Positions 27,820 to 39,023 of a stretch of 64,000 bases of DNA are shown here, piece after piece. A model generated the notes under the pieces. That model saw only the letters and a list, made by a program, of their open reading frames with translations, did no database searches and was not told the DNA's origin. The stretch comes from Clusia tigrina (Eukaryota > Arthropoda > Insecta > Diptera > Clusiidae). The DNA is taken from the NCBI GenBank assembly GCA_920105625.2, contig OV050030.1, positions 185,982,387-186,046,386 of the forward strand, read 5' to 3'. The position numbers and the translations under genes were made by a program. How positions within the stretch are numbered: position 1 is the stretch's first letter; each line of letters starts with the position of its first letter.

Positions 27820-28385
27820 TTCATTAATTTTATATAAATTGGTCTATTGCGTATAATTAATCTTCCTTTGGATATACTCACAAAATGTGTAATCGCCTGC
27901 TACTAAAGCGAAAATATTAAATATAAAATCCAAAGAGTAAACTTTGCTATATTTTGAAAATATTGAAGGATCCTTAACATTTGTTGATAAATTGAAGTCT
28001 TATTGACTTTATATTTAAAGAACCCAGACCGCACATAAAACAAAAACTCCAAAAGCAGACATTTTTTTTTTTTTGTCAAATTTTAAAGAGTGGTATAAAA
28101 AATAGCGTTTATAAAATTACAACTAATTATAAAATGTTCAACAACTTTTTTTTTAAATAACTCCGTTTTATTTGCAATCTATCTTTAGGGACACTAAGCA
28201 AGTTCAATGATATAGAATATAAACATCCGAAAGAAGAGCCAATGCTATCCTATCAAATAAATTTTACAATATTATCATTATTATATTATAATTATTACTT
28301 AATTAAATTATCACTATTACATTATTATCATTATCACATTATTATACTATTTGCAAAAGAAAATAGAATATGATACACTTTCTAG
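27820..28385. other. AT-rich interval with an ATT-rich low-complexity tract
   Basis: Near 28260-28352 the sequence is built from ATTATTATC/ATTACTAT variants. No gene was seen. Confidence 0.4.
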
Positions 28386-29600
28386 ACACAATCCACAAGA
28401 GCTGCTCTTTTAAGTCTGCGCGTTGGTGCAGTTGATTCCAGCAGATTTAGTTAGAATGGGTACTGAGCCTTTCCCAGTATTTAGTGCTATATGTTTTTAT
28501 TTCCTCGCGGACTGTCGGTATGTTAAGGTCGTTTCATGGTGTCCTGTTACTGACAAACTATGGCGGTTTGACAATCATCTGCAATAGTTTTGCTTGGAAT
28601 CTTTCCAAAATATTTATATTAGCATTCGCTGCTGCGCCCGCCCCACAGCTAAATTCCATATGTCCATATAGGTTTTATTATACTTTTATAAAGCAGAAGT
28701 TTATTATTCAATGTTAGCTTAGAGTTGCAACCCATTAACCAGCACATTGAGCTAAGTTTGAGGCTCAGCTGTTTGGGTTTCGAAAATATATGTTTTTTCC
28801 ACGGCACAGAATCCCAGGCGGACAGGAACTCCTTTTCAAAGTGAAAGTTACTTGTACTGATTTAGTAACGTTGACCCTCATTCTCCATTTGTCAAACTGA
28901 ATTTGAATTTCATTGAGGTGTTTTGTAGTTGGTTTGCGGCAGTTAAATGATTAGTGTTTGTAGCTGTTATAACGGTGTTCATCAACATATGTTGAAATTT
29001 CAGTCTTCTCTGTTAGGGGTTGATTTGCTGTAAATATACTGAAAAGCGTAGGACTTAATATGCTGCCCTGTGGAACACCCGCAGTCATTGGGAAAATTGT
29101 GGTAATTTGTGACATAAATTTCACTCTGAAATGGCGCTCTTCAAGATATGATTTTAAAATATTAAAATTTGTTTGAGGCAGTGACTTGTTGAGTTTGAAC
29201 ATGCATCTGGCATACTGATGCATGTCGAACGCTTGTGTGATATCAAGCAATGCTGCTGTACAAAGCTGTCCCTGATCGAGAGCATTTCTTACATTGTGTT
29301 AAACTCTGTGTACTTGTTCGGTGGTAGCTTGTTGCTCTAGAAACCCGAATTGGTGATTAGGAATAAGTTCTTTCTTAAGCAGTATCGCCTTAGCTTACTC
29401 AACAGCTCAAACACTTTGGAAATAATCGGCAGCAAACTTATTGGCCTATACGATGCAACTTCCGACTTTCCAGGTCTTGGAATTAGAGTTATTTCAGCAA
29501 CTTTCCATTATCCCCTAATGTGCTACAGAACTGCTCGAATTGGCTATTGGAGAGTCCCGGAGGGCGATGTACAGGTGTTATCATAAGTTGGTATTGGATA
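28386..29600 (-). pseudogene. Jockey-clade retrotransposon: reverse transcriptase, decayed
   Basis: In shifting minus-strand frames the sequence reads SYRPISLLPIISKVFE near 29430, NHQFGFLEQQATTEQVHRV near 29340, LLDITQAFD near 29250 and PMTAGVPQGSILSPTLFSIF near 29060. It continues with STYVDEH (the ADD region, degenerated) near 28980, NINILERFQAKLLQMI near 28600 and NDLNIPTVREEI near 28520. This is the order of a Jockey-clade RT from motif 2 to the C-terminal extension, without RNase H. The endonuclease is missing between this and the ORF1 remnant upstream. It is inactive. Confidence 0.78.
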
Positions 29601-30490
29601 GAAATGCTAGTTGCTTGAATATGAGGTTTATCATACTTTTCTTGTACTGTATGTTGTAGGTGTTACGACGGGCAGTGCCTGCTGGGTAATTTGTGTGGTA
29701 TATGGTGAATGTCAATTTTAAAAAAACTGTTATCAACAATAAAAGTTTTGACCTCATTACTTCGTTGCGAAAGCCCAGTCGCATTCTACACTGTAATTTT
29801 AATGTTATGTCATCTGAATTTTTTCGAATGGCCATATCTCTGACATTTTGTGCACTGCGCAAATTCCCGTTTCATTTTAGGTGGCTCAAATTTCATGTTG
29901 GTGTACATAATAACGTTGATTTTGTCTAAATCCGTATTATTTTTGTTGTGGTTTACATTTACTTTGTGAGCGGTTTTTTTTTTTTTTGTTTTTCTTTGTT
30001 CAATGTTTGATACGCTCTAACTCATCACTTATTTCGTTTGTTGGCGTAGTGTGATGCAGGCCTTTCAAGCGACGTAAAAATGTTGCTCTTGTTTTGGTTT
30101 AATAATTCTGTATTTGTCAGTTGTCCTTGGTTGAATTTTGACTTCATTTTCTTTAAAAAATTTCAACTCATAATGATTATCTGTAATAGAAAGTAGTAGC
30201 TCCAATAGCGGTTGCACATTCTTTACTCCAGAAACATAGATTAGAGGTGGTTTTCGAACTTTAGGTTCTTCAATATGCGGGCTATTACAGTCGTTTTCAT
30301 ATTCGGTTAAAATAGAAAATCCTTTCGAATTTGAAGGTAGATCCAGCCAGTAGTCGGCTAACCTGGATTGTTTTGATTTAGTTGGATTTGTCGGTTCTGG
30401 ACTCGATCTATTCGGTTTCAGAGTGGTTTAAATTCCTTTAGTCGGGAATTTCTTTTGATTTCCTAATTTAAATGTTTTAGTTCCTACTGG
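29601..30490 (-). pseudogene. Jockey-clade retrotransposon: ORF1 (gag) remnant
   Basis: From 30460 downwards the minus strand reads TKSKQSRLADYWLDLPSN and GFSILTEYENDCNSP. It then reads KPPLIYVSGVKNVQPLLELL and NHYELKFFKENEVKIQPRTT. This is the conserved start of Jockey-clade gag proteins, ahead of the usual PRE_C2HC region. A later piece (MRSAQNVRDMAIRK near 29860) is uncertain. The stretch 30330-30490 is homologous, in inverted orientation, to 59422-59580, so both copies come from related elements. Confidence 0.68.
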
Positions 30491-30649
30491 CTCTTGTTTT
30501 TATTATGGTTCCTGCTAGGTTTGGTTTTGGTAAATTTTTTTCGGAGTTGACAATTGAGTTATTTTTTTCACTTGACTTTTTATTTTTGTGTGAGTAATTA
30601 GTGCTCAAATCTTGATTTGTATTGTTCGTGTTAGACATTCTCATTTTGG

Positions 30650-31140
30650 ATGTATTAATTAAGAGTTACGGCTATACATCCTGAAAGTTCAGACCAGCGC
30701 CTGCCCGTTGTTCCTAAGGATATTGTATTTACTAAGAGCTTACATGTGGCAATAGGAATACCGAATTGCGACCTATCTGGTTCCATCGGTATGGTAGTAC
30801 CCTCACGGGCAAGTTCATCCGCCTTGCAGTTCTCTGGAATATCTCTGTGACCGGGAACCCAGCACAGATGCAGACGGTTCTGCTTAGCTATCTCGTCTAA
30901 AGATTTGCGGCAGCTCTTGACGGCTTGTGAGGTGATATTAGCCGAATCCAGAGAGCGCAAAGCTGCTTGCCTGCAGATTGAGCATAATGTCCAAAGCTGC
31001 CGTTGGAGTCGTTCTAATGGGACTATTTATGAATACCTCTGCAGTTCGTATTGCGAGATAGAAGTTTTAAACATGCGAACATGTGGCAGTTCCAGCAACG
31101 GGTGGACTTCTATTTACCGCCAAGACCACAAATATATGGC
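30650..31140 (-). pseudogene. LOA-type retrotransposon fragment: RT end and RNase H
   Basis: The ORF 30960-30655 includes LHLCWVPGHRDIPENCKADE and LAREGTTIPMEPDRS, the last RNase H block of LOA-type elements. Upstream, in another frame, RTTPTAALDIMLNLQ (near 31010) is the end of the reverse transcriptase. Most of the intervening connector and the first RNase H blocks are deleted. Closest by eye to the outer element of the 15.8-26.6 kb nest and to the copy at 8146-8760. Confidence 0.75.
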
Positions 31141-31263
31141 TATATCTTTTTGACGAACCGTGTATTTTGCCAAACGAACGTGTATTCACACGATCTCCGC
31201 CCTTGTGACATTTATCGTTGTTTAAAACAAAATAACTATTTTAACCAATTCCGCGAAAGATAC

Positions 31264-31532
31264 TATTATAATTCTATTTGTTTATAGTAACTACCTTAAT
31301 GTATACGTATATGATTAACGAGTATCTAGTACTTGAGTAGCCATGAGTTGACATTTCTTGTGGGTTACACATCTCTAGCTTTAATGCAGATCACTTTACT
31401 TTTGCTTTCATATGGTATTGATACAGACATTCTTTTGATATTTGTAACATTAATTAATAATGAAATAAAGACTATTAATAATGAAGAACTAAATGGGTGT
31501 TATTGTGGAATGAATCAATTGAGGACATAATA
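31264..31532 (+). repeat. 5' LTR of Mag-like Ty3/gypsy element, copy A
   Basis: A 269-bp LTR runs from TATTATAA to ACATAATA and so has short inverted ends. It is preceded by GATAC, which recurs after the 3' LTR of copy B. It includes AATGAAATAAAG, a possible polyadenylation signal. It is followed at once by AATTGGCGACGAGGATAA, a primer-binding-site-like sequence. It differs from the copy A 3' LTR at about four positions. Confidence 0.88.
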
Positions 31533-31684
31533 AATTGGCGACGAGGATAAACAAGTTTGGCTGCTAAAATCGAATTAATTGGCAAATTCATATCATACAT
31601 ACATACGTGATACACATTAAGTACACATACTTACAATTTCTTTTTTTCCATATACAGAAAAGAAATAACCTACAATTTTACAAA

Positions 31685-32440
31685 ATGGACGTCGATCAAT
31701 TCGCAGCTTTTATGGCGGTACAGAAAAAAATTTTGGAAAAAGTGACGGAGAACGTTCCAACAACAACAGGTGGTAGTATTAACGTAACCACTAATACGGC
31801 ACTAGTACCAAATTTTGAAGTTCTGGATACTACAAAGGAATCTTTCCGTAATTATGAAAAAAGGTTCGGAAATTACACAGTCATGAAAGGTATACATACC
31901 AACAAACAATATTGTGCAAATCTATTGTTAAACTCAATTGGTTCCAAGCATTTTGCGATTGTTACAGCTCTTGCAGCACCCAAGGCCCCTACCGGTCTCA
32001 CATACGACGAATTGATAACACTTTTACATGAACATTTATCACCACAAAAAACGTGTTGGTGGCTCAACATAAATTCTTAACGAAATATCAGGAAAATCAA
32101 TCAATTTCCGAATACGTGGCAATGTTAAAGTCAAATATAGCTGACTGCGAATTTAACTGCAGTTGTAAAAAATCTGTAGCAGACATTTTTCTACGTGCGC
32201 AGTTTATTCGTGGTATCAGAGACAATGGTATTCGTGATCAACTGTTACAAAATGAATAGTGTGAATTTCCTAAAATATTAACGAAGGCTCTTGCACTGGA
32301 AGCAGCAAAAAGTGATTCAAAAGAGCTCGCTAAATAATCAACAGCAGGGGAAATAAACAAAATTTCAGGTAAAAGGAAGGATCACCATCGAAATAATCAA
32401 AAATCGATTCAAAACAAGTTCAATCAAAACAATTCGAAAT
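31685..32440 (+). pseudogene. gag of Mag-like element, copy A
   Basis: The ATG at 31685 opens MDVDQFAAFMAVQKKILEKV. The protein continues with FEVLDTTKESFRNYEKRFGN and LLLNSIGSKHFAIVTALAAP, typical gag capsid sequence. A frameshift at about 32055 moves it to the next frame (HKFLTKYQENQSISEYVAML, DIFLRAQFIRGIRDNGIRDQ). A stop at 32257-32259 follows. Only copy A of the array retains gag; the other two units start within protease. Confidence 0.82.
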
Positions 32441-32454
32441 ACAATAAGTCTTGA

Positions 32455-32990
32455 TGGTCTTTGCATAAGGTGTGGAAAAAACAACCACCATGTTAAGGAT
32501 TGTCTAATCAACAAAAATAATCTCAAATGTTCTGAGTGCAAAAAAACTGGTCATGTAGCAAAGGTATGCATAAAATCTCGTACAAAAGGTGGTAATTCAA
32601 GCCAAGAATCTACAAATCAAATAGAAGACATACATCAGTATGGTGTTTTAAGCGTAGTAGACATACACCAAAACGATTCAAAAAACTTCGACCGATTTTT
32701 TATTACGATAAATCTTTAAGGTAAACTAGTAAAATTTTAAATCGATACTGGATCAGGTTACACATTTTTACCTAGAGACCAATTTACGAAACTTAACCTC
32801 AATGTTCAATTTTTGCCAACGGAAATAGCATTCCGATCGTATACAAAAGATTTTTTCACTCCGGATGGAAAAATTGAAGTCGAGGGAGAGTATGATGGTA
32901 AAAAAATATTCGACGAAACTTATATTGTTCCAGAGGAATATACAACACTTCTTGGACGCAATTGGATTCGAAAATTTCAAATCAATTTGA
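32455..32990 (+). pseudogene. nucleocapsid knuckles and protease of Mag-like element, copy A
   Basis: Two CCHC knuckles (CIRCGKNNHHVKDC and CSECKKTGHVAKVC) lie near 32460-32575. They are followed by the aspartic protease with IDTGSGYTFLP near 32740 and TTLLGRNWI near 32945. Stops at 32719 and 32737 flank the DTG motif. The first duplication boundary of the array (CCAGAGGAATAT at about 32930) lies near the end of the protease. Confidence 0.75.
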
Positions 32991-34420
32991 ACGAAATCAA
33001 CTCTACGTATTCAGTAAAAAACGTAAGTGATGCTAATTTTACTAATTCAATAAATGACGAATTTCAAGATATTTTTCAACCAAAAATTGGATATGTTAAG
33101 CAATATACAATATCGCTTAAATTACGTAATGAGGCTAAGCCTATATTTAACAGGGAACGGGAAATACCCTATGCTTTAATCGAAAAAGTCAACCAAGAAC
33201 TTGATCAACTAGAAACAGCAGGTGTAATTTCAAAAACTGAAATCAGTGACTGGGGTTCCCCCTTGGTCGTAATACCAAAATCTGATGGAGGGATACGCTT
33301 GTGTGTACTATAAAGTAGGAGTAAACGAACGTCTCGAGGACGCCCATAGTCCAATACGAAAAATTGAAGATATTTTTAACTGTTTACGTAATTCGAAATA
33401 TTTTTGCAGATTGGATCTGTACAAAGCGTATTTACACATACCAGTGGATGAAGATTCAAGTAAAATCCAAACGATGTCAACGCATCGGGGTACGTATAAG
33501 GTGAATAGGTTATCATTTGGTATTAAAACAGCACCTTCGGAGTTTAATCGAATAATTAATCAAATTTTACAACAAGTTCCAAAAACGGAAGCGTATTTTG
33601 ATGACATCATTATACATGGTGAAACAAAATTAGAATGCAAAGAAAATTTATTGAAATGTTTACAACGTCTTCAACAATACGATTTACATCTTAATAAAGA
33701 TAAATGCAGTTTTTTTCAAGAAGAAATTGAATTCCTGGGTCACACCATCAAAAATAATAAAATTTTAAAATCGAAAAACAAAATAGCAGCTATCTTAGAT
33801 TTTCCAAAGCCTAAATCAGCGGATGACGTAAGAAGATTTTTAGGAATGGTTACATACTATTCAAGGTTTGTTCGAAATTGTTCAACAATTACATCACCTC
33901 TACGTAATCTCATCAAGAAAAATTCAAAATTTAATTGGAATGTACAATGCGATGCAGCTTTCAAAAATATTAAAAAAGAAATAGCTAGTGATCGTGTAAT
34001 TGTACCTTATGATCCAAAATACCCACTACAATTAGCTTGTGACGCTAGTCCAACTGGAATTGCGGGAGTGTTGTCTCACATCGTAGATGATCAAGAACGT
34101 CCAATTTCATTTGCTTCAAGATCGCTTACGGAAGCTGAGAAGAATTATTCTCAAATTGATCGTGAAGCATTGGCTATCGTATTTTCAGTGGATCATTTTT
34201 ATCAATATTTATATGGAAAACAATTTACACTTATAACGGATAATCAACCTTTAGTTCGAATTTTCCATCAAAGTGCAAAGTTACCACAAATGACTTTTTC
34301 ACGTCTTCAGAGATATGCAGCATTTCTTTCATTCGTTTCGATTATAAAGTTGTCTACAAGAAAGGCATCGAAAATGTTAATGCTGACTGTTTGTCTCGAG
34401 CTCCAGTAAAAACGTCAAAT
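32990..34420 (+). pseudogene. reverse transcriptase and RNase H of Mag-like element, copy A
   Basis: RT motifs are GVISKTEISDWGSPLVVIPK, then after a 2-base loss at 33309 FCRLDLYKAYLHIPVDEDSS, TAPSEFNRIINQIL and AYFDDIIIHG (catalytic Y-x-DD). The RNase H region reads LQLACDASPTGIAGVLSHIV. Copy B is intact across the 2-base deletion. All copies share a frameshift near 34325-34340, where the RNase H end shifts frame. Differences from copy B include D/H in ISDWG and R/W in FNRER. Confidence 0.88.
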
Positions 34421-34659
34421 TTAATAGATTCTGCTATAAACGAAGAAGTTAATCATATCTGTGAATCATCGATACATCAAATTTTAACGTTAAATTTAAA
34501 TTTTAAAACTCTTCAAGCGGAAACGCAAAAAGATCAACAATTGTCAACAATTCTACAAAATCTTAAAAATAATCGAGTGGAAGACACCATGTTAATAACA
34601 ATAAAACAATGGAATTATTTTTCGAGGTCAACGTGTAGTAGTACCGACTACTTTACAAC

Positions 34660-35769
34660 AGACAGTTTTAGCAGAACTTCACCAAACACATATTTCAAAA
34701 ATGAAACAATTAGCTCGCAGGTACGTGTATTGGAAATCAATTGATAAAGATATTGAACGTCTAGTAAAAGAGTGTTCATCTTATGGTAATGTGAGGTCAA
34801 GTCCCCCCAAGGCTACACTACACTCTTGGGAGGAACCACAACACAACTGGCAACGAATCCACATCGATTATGCGGGTATTTTTCAAGGCCATTATTATCT
34901 GGTTGTGATGGACGCTAAATCCAAGTGGGCTGAAATTGGTATAACTCCTTCTTCTCCATCTTCTACTACTACAATAGAGATGTTACTAGATTTATTTGCT
35001 AGACATGGTTATCCAGTCGTAATTGTATCCGACAACGCCACAATATTTACCAGTGATGAATTTCAATCATTTTGTACACGTCGTGTTATTTTTCAGAAGT
35101 TTATTGCACCCGGGCATCCAGCTACGAACGGTCTTGCCGAACGTAATGTTCAAACTTTAAAACATCGACTTAAATCAATGCTAGATGACCGTCGTTCTTT
35201 ACGTGAGAAAGTAAGAGAAATACTTTTTCGTTACCGGGCAACGCCACTTGCAAATGGAAAAACGCCATCGGAGCAATACTTAAACAGACAAATCCGTATC
35301 CAGCTAGATGCGCTGAGACCTCCTCAAATTCATAATCAAGGTTCTGGAGATTTTTTGTAAGGCTCGTCAATTACGTGAGGGAGAGAGATTTCAAGCTCGA
35401 TATTACACAAACAATAAAAATTTATGGAAGTTGGGAACAATCATCAAGAAATTGGGTCATCTCCATTATCTAGTCAAATTGGATGATGGTTATACAGTTA
35501 TTCATATTAATCAACTTCGGTCAAGCATGATTCAACAACAAACAAGTCCAGAACATGAAGAACAAATACAACAGAATCCAAACCCGATAGTTCCTAGATA
35601 CGATCTTCAAGATTTAATTAAAATTCCAGTCAACGTAGGAAATTATGAAAATGCGGACACTGAAGAACAAAACACAACAGTTCCGGCTGAACAACAACAA
35701 CTACCTCGAAGGACTTCTCGAATACGTCGTACACCAGCCTATCTAAATAGTTATGTGTCAGATGCCTGA
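34660..35769 (+). pseudogene. integrase and C-terminal region of Mag-like element, copy A
   Basis: The integrase ORF (34701-35360) has the end of the HHCC zinc region, with one Cys changed to Tyr (CSSYGN; CSSCGN in copies B and C). The D,D,E catalytic blocks are HIDYAGIFQGHYYLVVMDAK, VSDNATIFTSDEF and NGLAERNVQTLKHR. A frameshift near 35355 is shared by all copies. After it the GPY/F-like module reads LWKLGTIIKKLGHLHYLVKL and DDGYTVIHINQLR, where copy A lacks one codon present in B and C. Confidence 0.85.
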
Positions 35770-35794
35770 AGCTACCCAATTAGCGTGGGAGAAC

Positions 35795-36063
35795 TATTAT
35801 AACTCTATTTGTTTATAGTAACTACCTTAATGTATACGTATATGATTAACGAGTATCTAGTACTTGAGTAGCCATGAGTTGACATTTCTTGTGGGTTACA
35901 CATCTCTAGCTTTTATGCAGATCACTTTACTTTTGCTTTTATATGGTATTGATACAGACATTCTTTTGATATTTGTAATATTAATTAATAATGAAATAAA
36001 GACTATTAATAATGAAGAACTAAAAGGGTGTTATTGTGGAATGAATCAATTGAGGACATAATA
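35795..36063 (+). repeat. 3' LTR of Mag-like element, copy A
   Basis: 269 bp, starting TATTATAACTC after the purine-rich TAGCGTGGGAGAAC and ending ACATAATA. The flank reads GATAA, where the expected duplication is GATAC, so one base has changed. Confidence 0.88.
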
Positions 36064-36202
36064 GATAAGTTTAAAAGAAATTGCAAGTTATCAATTCAGT
36101 GTCTAGATCTGTTTAGATGAACTAAACACTTATAATAACAAATTTATAATTTAATTAAAGTGAGAAAGAAAGATTCAAACAAACAAAGGAACTGTTATAT
36201 AT

Positions 36203-36864
36203 ATGAGTTATAAGTTGAAAGAGACAACAAAAATGAAAGGGGTGATTCTTCATGCACCCCTCTGCGGCCAAAAAGAAATTAAAAATGGGCTTGGCGAACA
36301 CGGTCACAAAGTTTTAAACATAACTAACATAACTCAACGGACAACAAAAAAACCGCTACCACTGTTTAGCATAGAATTAGAAACAAATACTAACAATAAG
36401 GATATTTACAACATTAACAAATTAATGCATTACAGAGTAGCTTTTGAGGCACCGCATCATTAACGAGAAGTCGCGCAATGCACTAAATGCCAAAAATACG
36501 GACAGACAAAAACTACTGTACAAGGGATCCAGTATGTGTGAAATGCGCTGGAAAGCATCTAACAAGTGAATGCCAACAAAAAATAACCAACGCAGCTGAA
36601 ATTAAATGTGCCCTATGTGGCGGAAATCATACTGCAAACTACAAAGGCTGTGAAATAAACAAAGCCATAAAAATTCAAACGTTTCCATCTTTACGCAGAA
36701 AGGATCCATTATTACTAGAGACCAAAAATATGGATGGATCAGCAGTTAAACCAGACGTAAGCTATGCCGAAATTGCAGGGTCATCAAATCCAAATAAAAC
36801 TGAACAAAATACAAATAATTCAAACCATAGTGATATTATTGAACTTAAAGACATGGTGAAATGA
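36203..36864 (+). pseudogene. Jockey-clade ORF1, array unit 1
   Basis: It opens MSYKLKETTKMKGVILHAPL and contains YNINKLMHYRVAFEAPHH, the end of the RNA-binding PRE_C2HC-type region. A stop follows at 36461-36463. After a frame change, CCHC-type knuckles read QCTKCQKYGQTK, then PVCVKCAGKHLTSECQQK and IKCALCGGNHTANYKGC. The last part is Ser/Asn-rich. Three knuckles of this kind are normal for Jockey-clade gag. Confidence 0.8.
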
Positions 36865-36905
36865 CTAATATGATGAATATCATTACAATGTTACTAAAAA
36901 GCTTA

Positions 36906-37625
36906 AATGGACAAAAGTAATAGTTTAAAAATTGTAGCTTGGATTGGCGTAACAAAACATTATCTTGAGCTGAAGCAATTTTTGTCTGACAAGAAAATTG
37001 ACTAGTTTCAGAAACACATTTTACGAACAAAAACTATTTAGTATTTACTGAATATAAAATTTATGTGACAGATCATCTTAATGGTAAGGCTCGTGGTAGG
37101 ACAGCTATCATAATAAATTCACTATTAAGACATGATGAAAGGCAACCATATGCAACACCTCATATTTAATCCACTACTGTGCAAATTGAGAATACAAGTG
37201 GGCCAATACTTATCTCCTCAGTTTACTGTCCCCCCAGACACCTAATAACGACGGATCAATATGATGACTACATAAAGACGCTTGGCGTAAGATTCATTGC
37301 AGCTGGAAATCTGAATGCAAAACACACTGACTGGGGATCTAGGCTAACCAATAAAAAAGGACGAAATCTGATTAATGCTATAAAGAAAAATAACTGCAGA
37401 TTTTTAAGCTCAGGTGAACCCACATACTGGCCAACAGACAGGAAGAAGATACCAGATCTAATCGACTTCAGCATAACAAAAAACATAAAGTGTAACCAAT
37501 TAAAAATTAAAGCTTGTTTTGAACTTTCTTCAGACCACTCTCCGATAATACTTGACTACACAACTGACATCAAACCCATAGAACCAATAGCTAAGATTTT
37601 TAACCACAAAACAAACTGGAATTAG
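36906..37625 (+). pseudogene. Jockey-clade endonuclease, array unit 1
   Basis: The N-terminal part (MDKSNSLKIVAWIGVTKHYL) starts near 36909 and is broken by stops. The ORF from 37179 reads ISSVYCPPRHL, FIAAGNLNAKHTDWGSRLTN, GEPTYWPTDRKKIPDLIDF and LSSDHSPIIL, the catalytic SDH being intact. G-N-L-N replaces the usual GDFN/GDYN, so the catalytic Asp of that block is lost. Nearly identical to 42948-43667. Confidence 0.82.
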
Positions 37626-38104
37626 TATAGAGAGCATATTGAAAATCAACTGATCACACTGAAAACACAATTAGACATTGAACGTGCCATTATCCACTTC
37701 AACGATGTGGTCCTAGACGCAGGAATCAAATCAACCCAACAGCATAAATTTAGAAGAAATAAACCTACAACGGATATTTTCATAAGAAAGCAAATTATTG
37801 AGAAGAGAAAGCTGATATAGAGGTGGCAGCTAACTAGATCGCCTGAGGATAAACACAATTAAAATATAGCCTGGAAAAAACTCAAGAAAATATTAACTAA
37901 AAGACAAAATATAGAAGTTGAAAATTACCTAAAAAACTTGACGCCTACCCAGGATACTAGCTACTCATTATGGAAATGCAAAAAGAAATTAAAAACTCAG
38001 ATAAGGTATCAGCCACCACTACGGAAAGATGATTACAAATGGGCTTCTACCAATGAAGAAAAAGCAACAACATTGGCTAAATACTTTAAAAAAACTCCTA
38101 TCAA

Positions 38105-38698
38105 ATGACGTATATACCAATTAGCCTACTTCCCATAATTTCTAAAGCTGCTGAAAAACTATTACATGATAGAATTAGCCAGATACTTGACAATAAACAC
38201 ATTATACCAAATCATCAATTCGGCTTCAGAAAACGACATTCAACGATTCCACAGATACACCGTATAACAAACACAATTGAAACAGACATAGAATATAAGC
38301 GGTACTGCGTTACTGTATTCTTGGACGATGTAAAAGCATTTGACAAAGTTTTATGCCATACTGCTGCATAATCTGAAGACAATGCTGCCACTTGACTACT
38401 ATTTGATTGTTGAAAGTTATCTTAGTGATCGTTACTTTTACGTCAAATATAATGAAGAGTGTTCGTCTATTCATCTTACAACAGCTGGGAGTTCCTCAAG
38501 GGAGTTTTTTAGGACCACTGCTATATGTCATATTTACCTCAGATATACCACTTCCAAAAGAACTGAATACCACAATTGCTACCTTTGCGACACAATCCTA
38601 TTACGCTATAAAGCTAATTTGGACACACGGTTTCCAAGTATGGGGAACGGCAAAGCGGTCACACATCAAAAAAATTCAACGACAGCAATCTAATATAT
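38105..38698 (+). pseudogene. Jockey-clade reverse transcriptase, array unit 1, with 350-bp deletion
   Basis: It reads PISLLPIISKAAEKLLHDRI, NHQFGFRKRHSTIPQIHRIT, TVFLDDVKAFDKV and LGVPQGSFLGPLLYVIFTSD. TFATQSYYAIKLIWTHGFQVW follows in fused form: the ADD-to-C-terminal segment is missing compared with 44647-44996. The palm-domain catalytic pair lies in the decayed TFATQS region and is lost. Confidence 0.8.
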
Positions 38699-38962
38699 TA
38701 CCCTACGTCTCCACGGGCAACATCTGTCAAATTTGATTGCAATGGTTGGCAATATTTTAATGGTGGGCATTGCGATGTTATGGCATTGTCATTTTGAAAA
38801 TGCCGTCAAGCAATCTAGTTCGCTGTACCCACGCTTGACAAAATTTTTTATTTATACGATGAAGAGGAAAAAAGAAGGAAACCGAAATTCTGGGTGAATC
38901 CTTTATTATAAAGAATGCAAATGCACAGTCTCCATTCATTTTAGTGTTTTTATTAATTTAAT
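38699..38962 (+). pseudogene. Harbinger-like transposase N-terminal piece at array junction
   Basis: The segment between the cut Jockey element and the next Mag-like unit contains YDEEEKRRKPKFWVNPLL near 38860-38910. This looks like the N-terminal EEE(K/R)RR..(Y/F)WV(N/H)P(L) motif of PIF/Harbinger transposases. A stop follows at once. The same segment recurs at 45086-45349, so it belongs to the duplicated unit. The rest of the transposase is absent. Confidence 0.5.
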
Positions 38963-39023
38963 AGCTCCAGAGGAATATACAACACTTCTTGGACGCAATT
39001 GGATTCGAAAATTTCAAATCAAT

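Larger units (their letters stand above)
31533..36063 (+). mobile_element. Mag-like Ty3/gypsy retrotransposon, copy A (with both LTRs)
   Basis: Including the 5' LTR (31264), this copy is about 4.8 kb. It has gag (31685 to about 32440), two CCHC knuckles and protease (about 32455-32950), RT and RNase H (32960-34409), integrase (34660-35360), a C-terminal GPY/F-like region (35390-35769) and a 3' LTR (35795-36063). Frameshifts and stops occur in gag, protease, RT, at the RNase H end and in integrase, so it is dead. The gag start MDVDQFAAFMAVQKK and the overall organisation fit the Mag lineage; that assignment is from memory. It is unit 1 of a tandem array. Confidence 0.87.
36064..38698 (+). mobile_element. 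Jockey-clade non-LTR element, array unit 1
   Basis: It directly follows the 3' LTR. Order: 5' UTR (36064-36202), ORF1 (36203-36864), endonuclease (36906-37625), linker (37626-38100, with stops) and reverse transcriptase (38105-38698). The RT C-terminal half is cut off at QSNIL (38698), where a Harbinger-like piece begins. The RT of this unit also lacks 350 bp that are present in unit 2. Many stops and frameshifts make it inactive. Confidence 0.82.

Noticed and set aside
28260..28352. Possible matrix-attachment or origin-like AT tract
   Set aside because: Plain ATT-rich low complexity; nothing else supports a function.
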